From RHKX01 sp046330285 (GTDB lineage Bacteria; Actinomycetota; Thermoleophilia; Solirubrobacterales; 70-9), in NCBI GenBank assembly GCA_046330285.1, contig JAXLSX010000001.1:434001-498000 (forward strand): a stretch of DNA of 64,000 nucleotides, written 5' to 3'. Positions 56,272 through 64,000 of the stretch are shown in pieces; the first letter of the stretch is position 1, and every line of letters starts with the position of its first letter. The position numbers and the translations under genes are program-made. A model generated the notes under the pieces. It saw nothing but the letters and a program-made list of their open reading frames with translations, did not search any database and had not been told where the DNA came from.

Positions 56272-57890
56272 CAGTGGCGGAAGTGGCGGCGGCCGGTGAA
56301 GACCATCGTGACGCCTCCCGCCTCGCAGGCGGCGATCACCTCGTCATCGCGCTTGGAGCCGCCGGGCTGGACGACCGTGCGTGCTCCCGCGTCGACCGCG
56401 GCCTGGGGGCCGTCGGCGAACGGGAAGAAGGCGTCGGAGGCGACCACGCAGCCGTTCAGCCTCGCGTCCGCCTCCTCGCCGTAGGCGACCCGGCACTTTT
56501 CGATCGCGAGGCGGACCGAGTCGACCCGGCTCATCTGGCCGGCTCCGATCCCGATCGTCTGCCGGTCCTTGACCAGCACGATCGCGTTCGAGCGGACGTG
56601 CTTGCAGACCTTCCAGGCGAAATCGATGTCGAGCCACGCCTGCTCGCTCGGTTCGCCGCCCGTCTCGACCGTCATCCCGTCGCGATCGCGAGCGACGGTG
56701 TCGAACTCCTGGATCAGCATCCCGCCGCGGACGCGCTTCATGTCGACGTCGCCGCGGCGCTTGCGCTGCTCGGTGTCCTCGAGGATCCGGATCGCCTCCT
56801 TCTGCTGGAGGATGCTCATCGCCTCGCCCTCGTAGCCGGGCGCGATCAGCACCTCGACGAAGTTCTGGTGCAGCCGCTCGGCCAGCCGCTCGTCGATCGG
56901 CCGGTTCAGCGCGATCACGCCGCCGTAGGCGGAGACCGGGTCGCAGGCGAGCGCCTTCTCGTAGGCGTCGAGAGCGTCCTCGCCCTCGGCGACCCCGCAC
57001 GGGTTGTTGTGCTTGACGATCACGCAGCCCGGGCCGTCGAGATCGGCGAGCAGGTTGCGAGCCGAGTCGAGGTCGAGGACGTTGTTGAACGAGAGGTCCT
57101 TGCCGTGCTCCTTGGAAACCCGGCTGAGGATGTGGGAGCGGGCGCCGACCTCGGTGTAGAGGGCGCCCCGCTGGTGCGGGTTCTCGCCGTAGGAGAGGTC
57201 GAGGAACTTCTCCATCGAGAGGGTCCGGTGGGTCGGGAAGTCCTCGTAGCGCTCGCCGAACCAACCGCTGATCGCGGCGTCGTAGCGCGCCGTCGTCGCG
57301 AACGCTTCGTTCGCGAGCCAGTGCCTGGTGCCGGCCGAGATCGTCCCGTCGCCCTCCTCGAGCTCGGCGAGCACGGCGTCGTAGCTCTCGGGGCGGACGA
57401 CGACCGCGACGTAGCGGTGGTTCTTTGCCGCGGCGCGGATCATGGTCGGACCGCCGATGTCGATGTTCTCGATCACCTCGGCGTCGGTCGCGTCGCGCCG
57501 GGACATCGCCCGCTCGAACGGGTAGAGGTTGGTGCAGACGAGGTCGATCGTCTCGATTCCCTCCTCGTCGAGGGTCGCCGCGTGCTCGGGGTCGTCGCGG
57601 ACGGCGAGCAGCGCCCCGTGCAGTCGCGGGTGCAGCGTCTTGACCCGGCCGCCGAGGATCTCCGGCGCCCCGGTCAGCTCCTCGACCGTGCGGACCGCGA
57701 TCCCGCCTTCGGCGAGCGCGGCGGCGGTGCCGCCGGTCGAGACGATCTCGACGCCGAGCGCCTGCAGGCCCTGCGCGAACTCGACGACGCCGCTCTTGTC
57801 GGAGACCGAGATCAGCGCCCGCCGGATGGGGAGCGGCTGCGGCTCTCCCTCGTTGGCCGGGTTGGCGGCGATCGTCGGCTTCGAGCTCAC
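56271..57890 (-). CDS. purH: Bifunctional AICAR transformylase/IMP cyclohydrolase
   Basis: 539 residues from a GTG at 57890. N-terminal IMP cyclohydrolase domain: ALISVSDKSGVVEFAQGLQALGVEIVSTGGTAAAL, GRVKTLHPRLHGALL and NIDIGGPTMIRAAAKNH. C-terminal transformylase domain: YGENPHQRGALY, VIVKHNNPCGVA, and GAGQMSRVDSVRLAIEK with the GCVVASDAFFPFADG end. It carries out the last two steps to IMP. It overlaps purN by four bases upstream and the YdeI-like gene downstream by one. Confidence 0.95.
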   Translation of the reverse strand: MSSKPTIAANPANEGEPQPLPIRRALISVSDKSGVVEFAQGLQALGVEIVSTGGTAAALAEGGIAVRTVEELTGAPEILGGRVKTLHPRLHGALLAVRDDPEHAATLDEEGIETIDLVCTNLYPFERAMSRRDATDAEVIENIDIGGPTMIRAAAKNHRYVAVVVRPESYDAVLAELEEGDGTISAGTRHWLANEAFATTARYDAAISGWFGERYEDFPTHRTLSMEKFLDLSYGENPHQRGALYTEVGARSHILSRVSKEHGKDLSFNNVLDLDSARNLLADLDGPGCVIVKHNNPCGVAEGEDALDAYEKALACDPVSAYGGVIALNRPIDERLAERLHQNFVEVLIAPGYEGEAMSILQQKEAIRILEDTEQRKRRGDVDMKRVRGGMLIQEFDTVARDRDGMTVETGGEPSEQAWLDIDFAWKVCKHVRSNAIVLVKDRQTIGIGAGQMSRVDSVRLAIEKCRVAYGEEADARLNGCVVASDAFFPFADGPQAAVDAGARTVVQPGGSKRDDEVIAACEAGGVTMVFTGRRHFRH

Positions 57891-58516
57891 TCTTCGATCC
57901 TCACGAGTCGGGGGTTGTCGGGGTCGATGCTGACGGCGCCGTCGGCGATCAGCTCGATCGCCCGGGGGAGCAGCTCGTGCTCGACGGCGTGGATCTCGTC
58001 GGTCACCTCGTGTACCGGGCGAGTGTATGTGAGCTCGATCGGGCGCTGCAGGAGGATCGGGCCGGTGTCGACCCCCTCGTCGACGAAGTGCACCGTGACC
58101 CCCGTAACCCGCACGCCGTGGGCGATCGCCTGGCCGATCGCGTCGAGCCCCGGGAACGACGGGAGCAGCGCCGGATGGACGTTGATGATCCGGTTCGCGA
58201 AGCGGCGGACGAACCCGTCGCTGAGCAGCTGCATGTAGCCGGCGAGCACGAGCAGCTCGCACCCGGCGCCCTCGAGCCAGTCTCCGATCGCGGCGTCGCG
58301 CTCGCCGCGGCCGGCGAAGTCCGCAGCCGGGAACACCGCCGTCGGGACCGCGGCATCCGCGGCGCGCTCGAGGGCCCTGGCGCCCGGCTTGTCGGACGCG
58401 ACGCCGACGACCTCGACCTTGCCGCCGCCGTGCAGGCGGTCGAGGATCGCCTGCAGGTTCGTCCCCGACCCGGAGGCCAGGACCGCGATCCGCAACGGCC
58501 GTTCGCGAGTGCTCAA
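57887..58516 (-). CDS. purN: Phosphoribosylglycinamide formyltransferase
   Basis: 209 residues. IAVLASGSGTNLQAILD (phosphate binding), VLAGYMQLLSDGFVRRFANRIINVHPALLPSFPGLDAIGQAIAHGVRVTGVTVHFVDEGVDTGPIL contains the catalytic Asn, His and Asp of GAR transformylase (NVHPALLPSF, THFVD-type). It formylates GAR using 10-formyl-THF. It follows purF closely and overlaps purH by four bases. Confidence 0.94.
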   Translation of the reverse strand: MSTRERPLRIAVLASGSGTNLQAILDRLHGGGKVEVVGVASDKPGARALERAADAAVPTAVFPAADFAGRGERDAAIGDWLEGAGCELLVLAGYMQLLSDGFVRRFANRIINVHPALLPSFPGLDAIGQAIAHGVRVTGVTVHFVDEGVDTGPILLQRPIELTYTRPVHEVTDEIHAVEHELLPRAIELIADGAVSIDPDNPRLVRIEE

Positions 58517-58517
58517 C

Positions 58518-59954
58518 TCAGGCGGTGCCGGCCGGGACCGTCGTCAGCTGCTCGAGGGCGAACTTCCCGTTCGCGTTCTCGCCGAGCGGGTAGCGGCCGG
58601 TGAAGCACGCGTCGCAGTGGTCCTCGGCGGGGGTCCCGATCGCCTCGTAGACGCCGTCCAGCGAGAGGTAGGCGAGCGAGTCGGCGCCGACGTGCTCGGC
58701 GATCTCGTCGACGGTCCGCTCGTGGGCGACCATCTCCTCGCGGCTCGACATGTCGACGCCGTAGTGGCAGGGAAAGCGGATCGGCGGTGCCGAGATCCGC
58801 AGGTGCACCTCGAGGGCGCCGGCATCGCGCAGCATCCCGACGATCTGCCGCGTCGTGTTGCCGCGGACGATCGAGTCGTCGACGACGACGATCCGCTTGC
58901 CGGCGACGATCTCGGGCAGCGGGTTGAACTTCATCCGCAGACCGTGCTTGCGGAGCTCCTGGCCGGGCTGGATGAACGTTCGCGCGACGTAGCGGTTCTT
59001 GATCAGCCCGTCGTCCTTCGGAAGCCCCGACGCCCGCGAGAAGCCGGACGCCGCCGGGTTGCCGGAGTCGGGGACCGAGATCACCAGGTCGGCGTCGACC
59101 GGGGCCTCGCGCCAGAGGATCTCGCCCATCCGTCCCCGCACCTGCTGCAGGACCCGGCCCTCGAGCCGGGTGTCGGGGCGCGAGAAGTAGATGTGCTCGA
59201 AGACGCAGAAGGACTTCTTCTTCGGCTTCACCGCCTGCCGGACCTCGAGGCCGCGCTCGCTGAGCGAGACCATCTCGCCCGGGTTGACCTCGCGGAGCAT
59301 CTCGGCGCCGACGATGTCGAAGGCGCAGCTCTCGGAGGCGACGAGGAAGTCGGAACCGAGCTTCCCGAGGGCGAGCGGCCGGACGCCGCTCGGGTCGCGG
59401 AAGGCGCAGATGCCGCTCTTGGTCATCACGACCGTCGAGTAGGCGCCCTCGAGCCGCGGCATCGTCTCGACGACCGCGTCCTCGATCCGCTTCTCGGTCG
59501 AGGAGGAGAGCAGCGCGGCGATGATCTCCGAGTCGGAGGTGCCGCGGAAGGAGATGCCGCGCTCGCGGAGCTCGGCGAAGAGCTCGACGGCGTTGGTCAG
59601 GTTGCCGTTGTGGGCGAGGGCGACCTCGCGGCCGTCGTCGCGCCAGACCGGCTGGGTGTTCTCCCAGGCGCCGCCGCCGGTGGTCGAGTAACGGACGTGC
59701 CCGATCGCCATCGTGCCGGCGAGGCCCTGGAGCTTCTCCTCGTCGAAGACCTGCGAGACGAGCCCGAGGTCGCGGAGGGTCATGATCATCCCGCCCTCGC
59801 AGGTGGCGATGCCGGCGGACTCCTGACCGCGGTGCTGCAGCGCGTAGAGGCCGAAGTAGGTCAGACGGGCGACGTCGTGTCCCGGCGCGTACACGCCGAA
59901 GACGCCGCACTCATCGCGCGGTCCGTCGCGGTCGTCGAAGAGCCGCTCGGTCAA
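58518..59954 (-). CDS. purF: Amidophosphoribosyltransferase
   Basis: 478 residues from a TTG at 59954, with GGAAGG nine bases upstream. The nucleophile Cys16 in DECGVFGVYAP is exposed after removal of a short propeptide. YGLYALQHRGQESAGIA-type glutaminase motifs, HNGNLTN, FRGTSDSE and the PRPP-binding VVVDDSIVRGNTTRQIV are present. Four Cys (FCVFEH, FPCHYG, HCDACF) match the [4Fe-4S] cluster of the Bacillus-type enzyme. It commits PRPP to purine synthesis. A 12-bp palindrome (59958-59969) lies just before the start. Confidence 0.93.
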   Translation of the reverse strand: MTERLFDDRDGPRDECGVFGVYAPGHDVARLTYFGLYALQHRGQESAGIATCEGGMIMTLRDLGLVSQVFDEEKLQGLAGTMAIGHVRYSTTGGGAWENTQPVWRDDGREVALAHNGNLTNAVELFAELRERGISFRGTSDSEIIAALLSSSTEKRIEDAVVETMPRLEGAYSTVVMTKSGICAFRDPSGVRPLALGKLGSDFLVASESCAFDIVGAEMLREVNPGEMVSLSERGLEVRQAVKPKKKSFCVFEHIYFSRPDTRLEGRVLQQVRGRMGEILWREAPVDADLVISVPDSGNPAASGFSRASGLPKDDGLIKNRYVARTFIQPGQELRKHGLRMKFNPLPEIVAGKRIVVVDDSIVRGNTTRQIVGMLRDAGALEVHLRISAPPIRFPCHYGVDMSSREEMVAHERTVDEIAEHVGADSLAYLSLDGVYEAIGTPAEDHCDACFTGRYPLGENANGKFALEQLTTVPAGTA

Positions 59955-60054
59955 GGGGGAAGGCCTTCCGGGTTCGTCGTCTGATCAGGACAACACAGGG
60001 GTCGACCCTGCAGCCGCAGACTAGCAACGTCGTCACCCGGCCCCGTCGTGCCGA

Positions 60055-62262
60055 TCAGGCCGGCGTCGCCTCCATCAGCTCGCCGAGCGAGCGCCAGGCG
60101 GCGGCGGCATCGGCGACCGGGACCGAGACGTTCAGCACCCCGGCCGCGATCTCGATCGAATCGCCCGCGGCGACGCCGATCAGCGTGGCGGTCCCGGCCT
60201 CGACGAGGGCCGCGATCGCCTTCGGCTCGCCGGCGATCACGAATCCGCCGGGTCCCTCGCCGAACAGCCACGCCTCCGCATCGTCGCCGGCCCCGATCAA
60301 CGGCCCGATGTCGACCTGCAGGCCGGCGCCGCCGTCGATCGCGCACTCGGCGAGCGCACAGGCCAGGCCGCCGTCGCTGACGTCATGGACGGTGCGGAGG
60401 CGTCCCGCCCTGACCGCGTCGCGGACCTCGGTGATCGCCGCCTTGACGGCGTCGAGCTCGAACTCGCCGAGCCCGTGGCCGAGCTCGCCGCGCAGCTTCG
60501 CGAGCTGCGACCCCGCGAGCGACGGGTTGAACGTTCCGGCGAATGCGATCGCGTCGCCCGTCCGCAGGGCGGCGGTCGGCAGGCCCTCGGGGGAGGGGAG
60601 CTCGCCGACCATGCCGACGACCGGCGTCGGGTAGATCGGACCCCGGTCGGTCTCGTTGTAGAGCGAGACGTTGCCGCCGACGACCGGCACCCCGAGCGCT
60701 TCGCAGGCATCGGCGAGGCCCTGGGTCGAGCGGTCGAGCTGCCAGGCGACGGTCGGCTTCTCGGGATTGCCGAAGTTGAGGCAGTTGGTCAGCCCGAGCG
60801 GCTCCGCCCCGACACAAGCGAGGTTCTGCGCGCACTCGAGGACCGCTTCGACCGTGCCGAGGTAGGGGTCGCATCCGACCCGGCGCCCGCTGCCGTCGAT
60901 CGAGACGGCGATCGCCGTCGAGGCGTCGGGGATCTGGAGCACGGCGGCGTCGGCCTGCTCGGGGCGCCGCACGGTCCGCGACTGGACGATCGAGTCGTAC
61001 TGCTCGAATGCCCAGCGCTTCGACGCGATCGTCGGCGTCGCGAGCAGGGTGAGAAGCGTGTCGGAGGGGTCGGCCCCGACGCCGATCCGAGGCTCGCCGT
61101 TGCCGTAGATCCACGCCTCCGGCGCGACCGGCTCGAGGTCGTAGAGCGGGCAGTCGTCGACGAGCAGGGTCACCGGCATGTCGCCGACGACCTCGTCGCC
61201 GTCGAAGATCCGGATCCGGTGGCCCTCGGTGACCGTGCCGATCGCCGTACCGCCGGTCTCCCACTTGCGGCAGATCGCGAGGACGTCCTCGACCTTGCCG
61301 GGCTCGACGACGGCGAGCATCCGCTCCTGCGATTCCGACACCATCACCTCGAACGGCTCGAGGTCGGGGTTGCGCAGCGGCACCTTCGCGACGTCGATGT
61401 CGATCCCGACGCCGCCGGCCGAGGCCATCTCGCAGGCCGACGAGGTCAGCCCGGCCGCGCCGAGGTCCTGGAGGGAGACGAGCAGGTCGGAGGCGAGCAG
61501 CTCGAGGCAGCACTCCATGACCTTCTTCTCCTCGAAGGGGTCGCCGATCTGCACCGTCGGGCGCTTGTCGTCGCCCTCCTCGAGCTCGGCGGACGCGAGG
61601 ACCGACGCGCCGCCGATCCCGTCGCGGCCGGTCGTCGCCCCCATCAGGACGATCACGTTGCCGACGCCGGCCGCCGCCGCGCGGACCATTTCGTCGGTCC
61701 GGGCGAGGCCGACGCACATCGCGTTGACGAGGCAGTTCTGCTCGTAGGGGGCCTCGAAGTGGACCTCGCCGCCGACCGTCGGCACACCGATCGAGTTGCC
61801 GTAGTGGCCGATCCCGGCGACGACGTGGTCGAACAGGTAGCGCGAGCGCGGTGAGTCGAGCTCGCCGAAGCGGAGCGAGTCGAGGACCGCGATCGGCCGG
61901 GCCCCGAGGGCGAAGATGTCGCGCATGATCCCGCCGACGCCGGTGGCGGCGCCCTGGAACGGCTCGACCGCGCTGGGGTGGTTGTGGGACTCGACCTTAA
62001 AAGCGACCGACCAGCCGCCGCCGACGTCGACGGCGCCGGCGTTCTCACCCGGCCCCATCACGACCCGGGGACCCTCGGTAGGCAGCCGCCGCAGGAGCTT
62101 CTTCGAGTGCTTGTAGGCGCAGTGCTCGGACCAGAGCAGCGAGAACATCGCCAGCTCGACGTCGTTGGGCTCCTTGCCGAGCCCGGCGACGATCAGTCCG
62201 TACTCCTCGTCGGTCAGGCCGAGTTCGCGGTGCTTGGCGGCGGAGGCTTCCATCGCGGCCAT
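60055..62262 (-). CDS. purL: Phosphoribosylformylglycinamidine synthase subunit PurL (small type)
   Basis: 735 residues, the size of the three-protein PurLQS form. YGLIVAGLGKEPNDVELAMFSLLWSEHCAYKHSKKLL is the N-terminal signature; FKVESHNHPSAVEPFQGAATGVGGIMRDIFALGARP and GGEVHFEAPYEQNCLVNAMCVG follow, then MVSESQERMLAVV and VPVVGGNVSLYNETDRGPIYPTPVVG. It amidates FGAR and needs PurQ (glutaminase) and PurS, which are not in this window. The start could be 62262 or the ATG at 62253. Confidence 0.95.
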   Translation of the reverse strand: MAAMEASAAKHRELGLTDEEYGLIVAGLGKEPNDVELAMFSLLWSEHCAYKHSKKLLRRLPTEGPRVVMGPGENAGAVDVGGGWSVAFKVESHNHPSAVEPFQGAATGVGGIMRDIFALGARPIAVLDSLRFGELDSPRSRYLFDHVVAGIGHYGNSIGVPTVGGEVHFEAPYEQNCLVNAMCVGLARTDEMVRAAAAGVGNVIVLMGATTGRDGIGGASVLASAELEEGDDKRPTVQIGDPFEEKKVMECCLELLASDLLVSLQDLGAAGLTSSACEMASAGGVGIDIDVAKVPLRNPDLEPFEVMVSESQERMLAVVEPGKVEDVLAICRKWETGGTAIGTVTEGHRIRIFDGDEVVGDMPVTLLVDDCPLYDLEPVAPEAWIYGNGEPRIGVGADPSDTLLTLLATPTIASKRWAFEQYDSIVQSRTVRRPEQADAAVLQIPDASTAIAVSIDGSGRRVGCDPYLGTVEAVLECAQNLACVGAEPLGLTNCLNFGNPEKPTVAWQLDRSTQGLADACEALGVPVVGGNVSLYNETDRGPIYPTPVVGMVGELPSPEGLPTAALRTGDAIAFAGTFNPSLAGSQLAKLRGELGHGLGEFELDAVKAAITEVRDAVRAGRLRTVHDVSDGGLACALAECAIDGGAGLQVDIGPLIGAGDDAEAWLFGEGPGGFVIAGEPKAIAALVEAGTATLIGVAAGDSIEIAAGVLNVSVPVADAAAAWRSLGELMEATPA

Positions 62263-62309
62263 TCAACCAGCGGTGGGAGACGGGCGTCAGCCGGCGCTGC
62301 CGACGGCGC

Positions 62310-64000
62310 TCAGCGGACGGCGCTGGGCGCGCCCTCGCGGTAGCCGAGCTCGTCGAGCATCGGGCCCGCGACCTCCTCGAAGGCCTCGAGCTGATCGGGC
62401 TCGATCCGCTCGCGCCAGGCGCCCACCGGCCCGAGAGCACCCTCGATCCGGTCCCGGTCGGGCGGATCGGCCATGGCCGGGTCGAAGTCGAGCTCGATGA
62501 ACTCGCAGACGCGCCGGAGCTCCTTCTCGGGATCGGCGATCAGGTCCTCGAAGCGGACCTCGAGCAGGTGGTTCATCAGGTGCGCCTGGACGCGGACCGA
62601 GCGGACCTTCTTGTTCCACCGCTGTCCGGTCGCGATCGCCGCGCCCGTGTTGATCTCCGCCGGGCGGGCGGCGAGCGTGTCGCGGCCGTCGCGGACGACG
62701 TGGATGAAGCGGGCCTCGGTCAGCGCCCGCTGGATCCGGCGCATCCGCTTCAGGTAGGAGGGGGTGTCATCGCCCCAGCGGGCCCGGCCGGCGTTCTCCG
62801 CCGCCGCCTCGTAGAAGCAGCGAAGTACGGCGGCGGCCTTGAGGTCGTCGAGCGCTCCGAGGCGCCGACGCATCTCGTCCTCGCTGAGTCCGTGCGCCTC
62901 GAGCGGGCCGGCCGCGGCCATCACCTTGATGACCCGCTCGATCGTCATCGGCTCGGAGCGGATCATCTCCGCGAGCTGGGGGACGAAGCCGGTCTCGCTC
63001 AGCATCTTCACCTCGGGGTGAGCGCCGATCATGGCTCCGAGCAGGTCGGTTCCGGACCGCGCCGCACCGATCAGGAACGGCGCCGGTGTCCGGGGATCGG
63101 CCGGATCCTGGACCCCGGTCGCGTGCTTGGCCATCGCGACAACCCGCCGGACAGGCCGCGGCAGCCGCGGGCCGCGGCGCGGCTGGTGGATCTCGCCGGT
63201 GCCGTTCGGGCTGTCGGTCTCGTAGCCGAGCTCGACGAGCAGGTCGCCCGCGAGCGCCTCGTAGGCGGCGCGGTCGGCCGGCGTCATCCGCTGCTTCCAG
63301 GTGCCGATCATCTCCGGGTTCGGCGGCTCGAAGGTCTTCGCGTGGCTCATCAGCCGCTTCTCGGCCGACACTCCCTCGCCGTGGGCGCGGGGGAGGGCCC
63401 GTGCCTTCTCCTGCAGGCGCTGCTCGGCGGTCAGGTAGTAGCCGAGCATGTCCTCGTCGAAGTCGAGCTCGATGAACTCGCAGATCCGCCGCAGCTCGCG
63501 CTCGGTGTGGAGGATCAGGTCCTCGAACTTGACCTCCATGTAGAAGCCGAGATACGGCGCTTGCGAGCGACCGCGGTTGACACGGCTGCGCCACTTCTCG
63601 GCTGCCGCCTCGACCGACTGTGGGCCCCAGGTCTGCTTCAGGACCGAGAGCGCGACGTCGCGGCCGTCGCGGATCAGGTGGATGAACCGGGCCTCCGGCA
63701 GGTAGGTCTGGATCTCGCGCATCGACTTCACGTAGCCCGGGGTCTTGTCGCCCCAGCGGGCGTCGTGCTTGCCCTGCTTGTCGGCGTAGAGGCGGAAGAA
63801 GGCGCGGACCGCGTCCGGCCCGGTCAGCGGGTCGAGCTCCGCCCAGCGCCCGGCGAGCTCCTCGGGCTCGATCGTGAAGTCGCCCCAGCGCCGGTGCGAG
63901 GTCAGCAGCTCGAGCATCTGCTCGGGGGTGGCGCCGTGCTTCTCGCGGGCCGAGATCAGCTCCGGGATGAAGTGCGTCTCCGACGGGATCGCGATCTGCT
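62310..64000 (-). CDS. Tandem-duplicated sulfotransferase (5' part off the window)
   Basis: At least 562 residues, continuing beyond the right edge. It holds two sulfotransferase domains head to tail. The second (about the last 270 residues) is complete: FLIGAARSGTDLLGAMIGAHPEVKML (PAPS-binding) and FIHVVRDGRDTL (3'-phosphate binding). The first lacks its N-terminus in this window but shows ARFIHLIRDGRDVALSVLKQTW. Between them is a Pro/Arg linker. The two share VKFEDLI/VRFEDLI, ELRRICEFIELDFDEDM/ELRRVCEFIELDFDPAM. They should move sulfate from PAPS to a hydroxyl or amine. It precedes purL by 47 bases on the same strand. Confidence 0.82.
   Translation of the reverse strand, partial: QIAIPSETHFIPELISAREKHGATPEQMLELLTSHRRWGDFTIEPEELAGRWAELDPLTGPDAVRAFFRLYADKQGKHDARWGDKTPGYVKSMREIQTYLPEARFIHLIRDGRDVALSVLKQTWGPQSVEAAAEKWRSRVNRGRSQAPYLGFYMEVKFEDLILHTERELRRICEFIELDFDEDMLGYYLTAEQRLQEKARALPRAHGEGVSAEKRLMSHAKTFEPPNPEMIGTWKQRMTPADRAAYEALAGDLLVELGYETDSPNGTGEIHQPRRGPRLPRPVRRVVAMAKHATGVQDPADPRTPAPFLIGAARSGTDLLGAMIGAHPEVKMLSETGFVPQLAEMIRSEPMTIERVIKVMAAAGPLEAHGLSEDEMRRRLGALDDLKAAAVLRCFYEAAAENAGRARWGDDTPSYLKRMRRIQRALTEARFIHVVRDGRDTLAARPAEINTGAAIATGQRWNKKVRSVRVQAHLMNHLLEVRFEDLIADPEKELRRVCEFIELDFDPAMADPPDRDRIEGALGPVGAWRERIEPDQLEAFEEVAGPMLDELGYREGAPSAVR
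62481..62509. repeat. 29-bp direct repeat, copy in sulfotransferase domain 2
   Basis: Identical over 29 bases to 63456-63484. It encodes the CEFIELDFD part of the second sulfotransferase domain. The repeat reflects the tandem domain duplication and could support recombination between the copies. Confidence 0.8.
63456..63484. repeat. 29-bp direct repeat, copy in sulfotransferase domain 1
   Basis: Second copy of the repeat at 62481-62509, in the first sulfotransferase domain, 975 bases away. The spacing is a multiple of three, so a recombination between the two would keep the reading frame and leave a single-domain protein. Confidence 0.8.

Noticed and set aside
56274..58238. A 654-residue plus-strand open frame opposite purH and purN
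   Set aside because: Antisense to two well-conserved genes with no recognisable domain of its own.
60385..61854. A 489-residue plus-strand open frame opposite purL
   Set aside because: Antisense to purL, with no domain and typical shadow composition.
1..64000. CRISPR arrays, insertion sequences, prophage genes, replication origin, rRNA
   Set aside because: No repeat-spacer pattern, transposase or phage structural gene, DnaA-box cluster or rRNA sequence was seen on either strand.

Overview
The window is very GC-rich, almost completely coding and tightly packed. Many same-strand genes meet in 4-base ATGA/GTGA or 1-base TGATG overlaps, and GTG and TTG starts are common. Gene content points to a free-living aerobic, high-GC Gram-positive actinobacterium. 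The collagen-like secreted protein at 7300-7965, with its characteristic N-terminus, suggests class Thermoleophilia (Solirubrobacterales-like); that placement is an inference from protein resemblance, not a phylogeny. I see no insertion sequence, prophage, CRISPR array, integrase or replication origin.

Layout. 1-3022 (-): reductase, metallo-beta-lactamase-fold hydrolase, ureohydrolase, GNAT acetyltransferase and the start of a DUF2237 gene. 3105-6200 (+): small membrane protein, MbnP/MbnH metalloprotein pair, small exported protein. 6219-9885: tRNA-Ala(CGC), an acidic protein, a collagen-like surface protein, glutamate-type dehydrogenase, tRNA-Ala(TGC) and a PD-(D/E)XK nuclease. 9990-18528: DUF1275 protein on the plus strand, then a long minus-strand run (membrane proteins, RTX-like protein, rhomboid-like protein, lipoprotein, lipA, methyltransferase, P450, esterase). 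18703-22853 (+): B-type heme-copper oxidase locus. 23011-26058 (-): tetR-thiolase-acyl-CoA dehydrogenase operon with a palindromic operator candidate. 26185-33810 (+): secreted beta-propeller, benzoylformate-decarboxylase-like enzyme, FAD/Fe-S lactate-dehydrogenase-like enzyme, M28-like peptidase. 33839-38026 (+): glycosyltransferase, methyltransferase, flippase and UbiB-type kinase, translationally coupled in the last three junctions. 48917-38023 (-): thiE, membrane protein, lpdA, AraC, small stress/detoxification enzymes, E1alpha-E1beta-E2 of a 2-oxoacid dehydrogenase, and lipB. 48977-51874 (+): TPP riboswitch, thiO, a thiS-thiG fusion and a phosphatase. 51871-56001: HNH nuclease, tRNA-Lys, EEP-family protein, DGPF protein with ECF42-type sigma factor, PhzF-like protein. 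56005-64000 (-): YdeI-like gene, purH, purN, purF, purL and a two-domain sulfotransferase running off the window.

How genes work together. Lipoate chemistry recurs: LipB lies downstream of the E2 it would help to lipoylate, LpdA is the E3 of that complex, and LipA sits about 24 kb away. Thiamine genes flank a TPP riboswitch, and TPP is used by the E1 component and the decarboxylase-like enzyme. The pur cluster supplies several steps of de novo IMP synthesis.

Most interesting points: an MbnP/MbnH pair in an actinobacterium; a ThiS domain whose Gly-Gly terminus is buried in a fusion to ThiG; a decarboxylase-like enzyme with changed active-site residues next to a lactate-dehydrogenase-like flavoprotein; a rhomboid with Ala at the serine position; a six-codon leader ORF overlapping the P450 start; and single nuclease genes beside two of the three tRNA genes.
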